The notes under the pieces were generated by a model. That model did not search any database. It had not been told where the DNA came from and was given only the letters and a program-made list of their open reading frames with translations. From assembly GCA_003566395.1 (NCBI GenBank), contig PXDL01000536.1, positions 1-8,655 on the forward strand: a stretch of DNA of 8,655 bases. The letters run 5' to 3'. The stretch is from Balneolia bacterium (GTDB lineage: Bacteria; Bacteroidota; Rhodothermia; Balneolales; Cyclonatronaceae). The position numbers and the translations under genes are program-made. How positions within the stretch are numbered: the first letter of the stretch is position 1; each line of letters begins with the position of its first letter. This document shows, in pieces, positions 8,553-8,655 of the stretch.

Positions 8553-8623
8553 TATACTTAAAGCGATCAAAACCGCAGGGAAAGAAAGCAAGTGAGAAAA
8601 AAAGAAAGACGAAGAAGAAGTAG
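8462..8623 (+). other. Overlapping reading frame encoding an alternative basic C-terminus of gene B
   Basis: Relative to the gene B frame, the other open frame reads from about 8474 as FNDVLLLWDKDIVEG, then RIFCQGTSLIYLKRSK, and ends in a very Lys/Arg-rich tail (KKASEKKRKTKKK) at TAG 8621. The gene B frame ends earlier, at TGA 8550, with an unremarkable tail after CFYFG. Known Crinkler nuclease domains usually continue some tens of residues past this point, so a one-base deletion, real or from sequencing, may have cut off the native end with its nuclear-targeting-like tail. Confidence 0.35.
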
Positions 8624-8638
8624 AAGAAGAACAACTTG

Positions 8639-8655
8639 AAAAAAAAAAAAAAAAA
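8639..8655. repeat. A17 homopolymer at window end
   Basis: A run of 17 A after a GAA/AAG-rich stretch downstream of gene B. It may be a genomic homopolymer or a contig edge. It is not an mRNA tail, because the gene keeps its introns. Confidence 0.8.

Noticed and set aside
8639..8655. Poly(A) as a sign of a retroposed cDNA
   Set aside because: Gene B retains seven introns, so the A-run is not the tail of a processed transcript.

Overview
The window comes from a eukaryotic nuclear genome. Two multi-exon plus-strand genes share GTAAGT-type donors, yeast-like TACTAAC or TCTAAC branch sites and introns of about 80-110 nt. I cannot name the organism. Crinkler/RHS-type NTPase-nuclease proteins, the family seen here, are known from oomycetes, chytrids, arbuscular mycorrhizal fungi, some algae and, as RHS proteins, trypanosomes. 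No bacterial operon structure, tRNA, rRNA or CRISPR was seen.

Layout. (1) Gene A, positions 1-2831, 5' end outside the window. It has three short header exons and one 2.2 kb payload exon encoding a P-loop NTPase of the Crinkler/RHS type, a degenerate REase-like region (QxT in place of QxK), and a C-terminal SAP domain that may be a tandem pair. (2) 2832-3986, AT-rich spacer with no convincing gene. (3) 3987-4751, broken remains of a single-pass membrane protein gene with frameshifts and in-frame stops. (4) Gene B, 4767-8552, predicted complete. It has seven small header exons and one 2.4 kb payload exon encoding a P-loop NTPase (Walker A, Walker B with DE, GRPxF) followed by a PD-(D/E)XK-type nuclease with an apparently intact FE...PD...QxK site. 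(5) 8553-8655, 3' flank ending in 17 A.

The two genes are not simple duplicates. Their payloads are very different, but their headers are clearly homologous: about 41 residues, two micro-exons of 21 and 18 nt, and the introns between them. Every intron in both genes is phase 1, so every internal header exon is symmetric. This fits a modular family in which one intron-rich header is joined to different intronless NTPase/nuclease payloads. The header does not look like the classical LFLAK/LQLFLAK Crinkler header.

The most unusual signal lies inside the header intron. In both genes a 3' splice site (TTATACTTCAG) directly abuts a 5' splice site (GTAAGTTT), which is a zero-length exon or recursive-splicing ratchet point. 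The surrounding 46 nt differ at only 2 positions between paralogs, better conserved than the neighbouring coding exon (17 differences in 124 nt). The donor can also pair with a downstream TTACCT to form a conserved 6-bp hairpin. This is a candidate conserved RNA-processing control element of the gene family.
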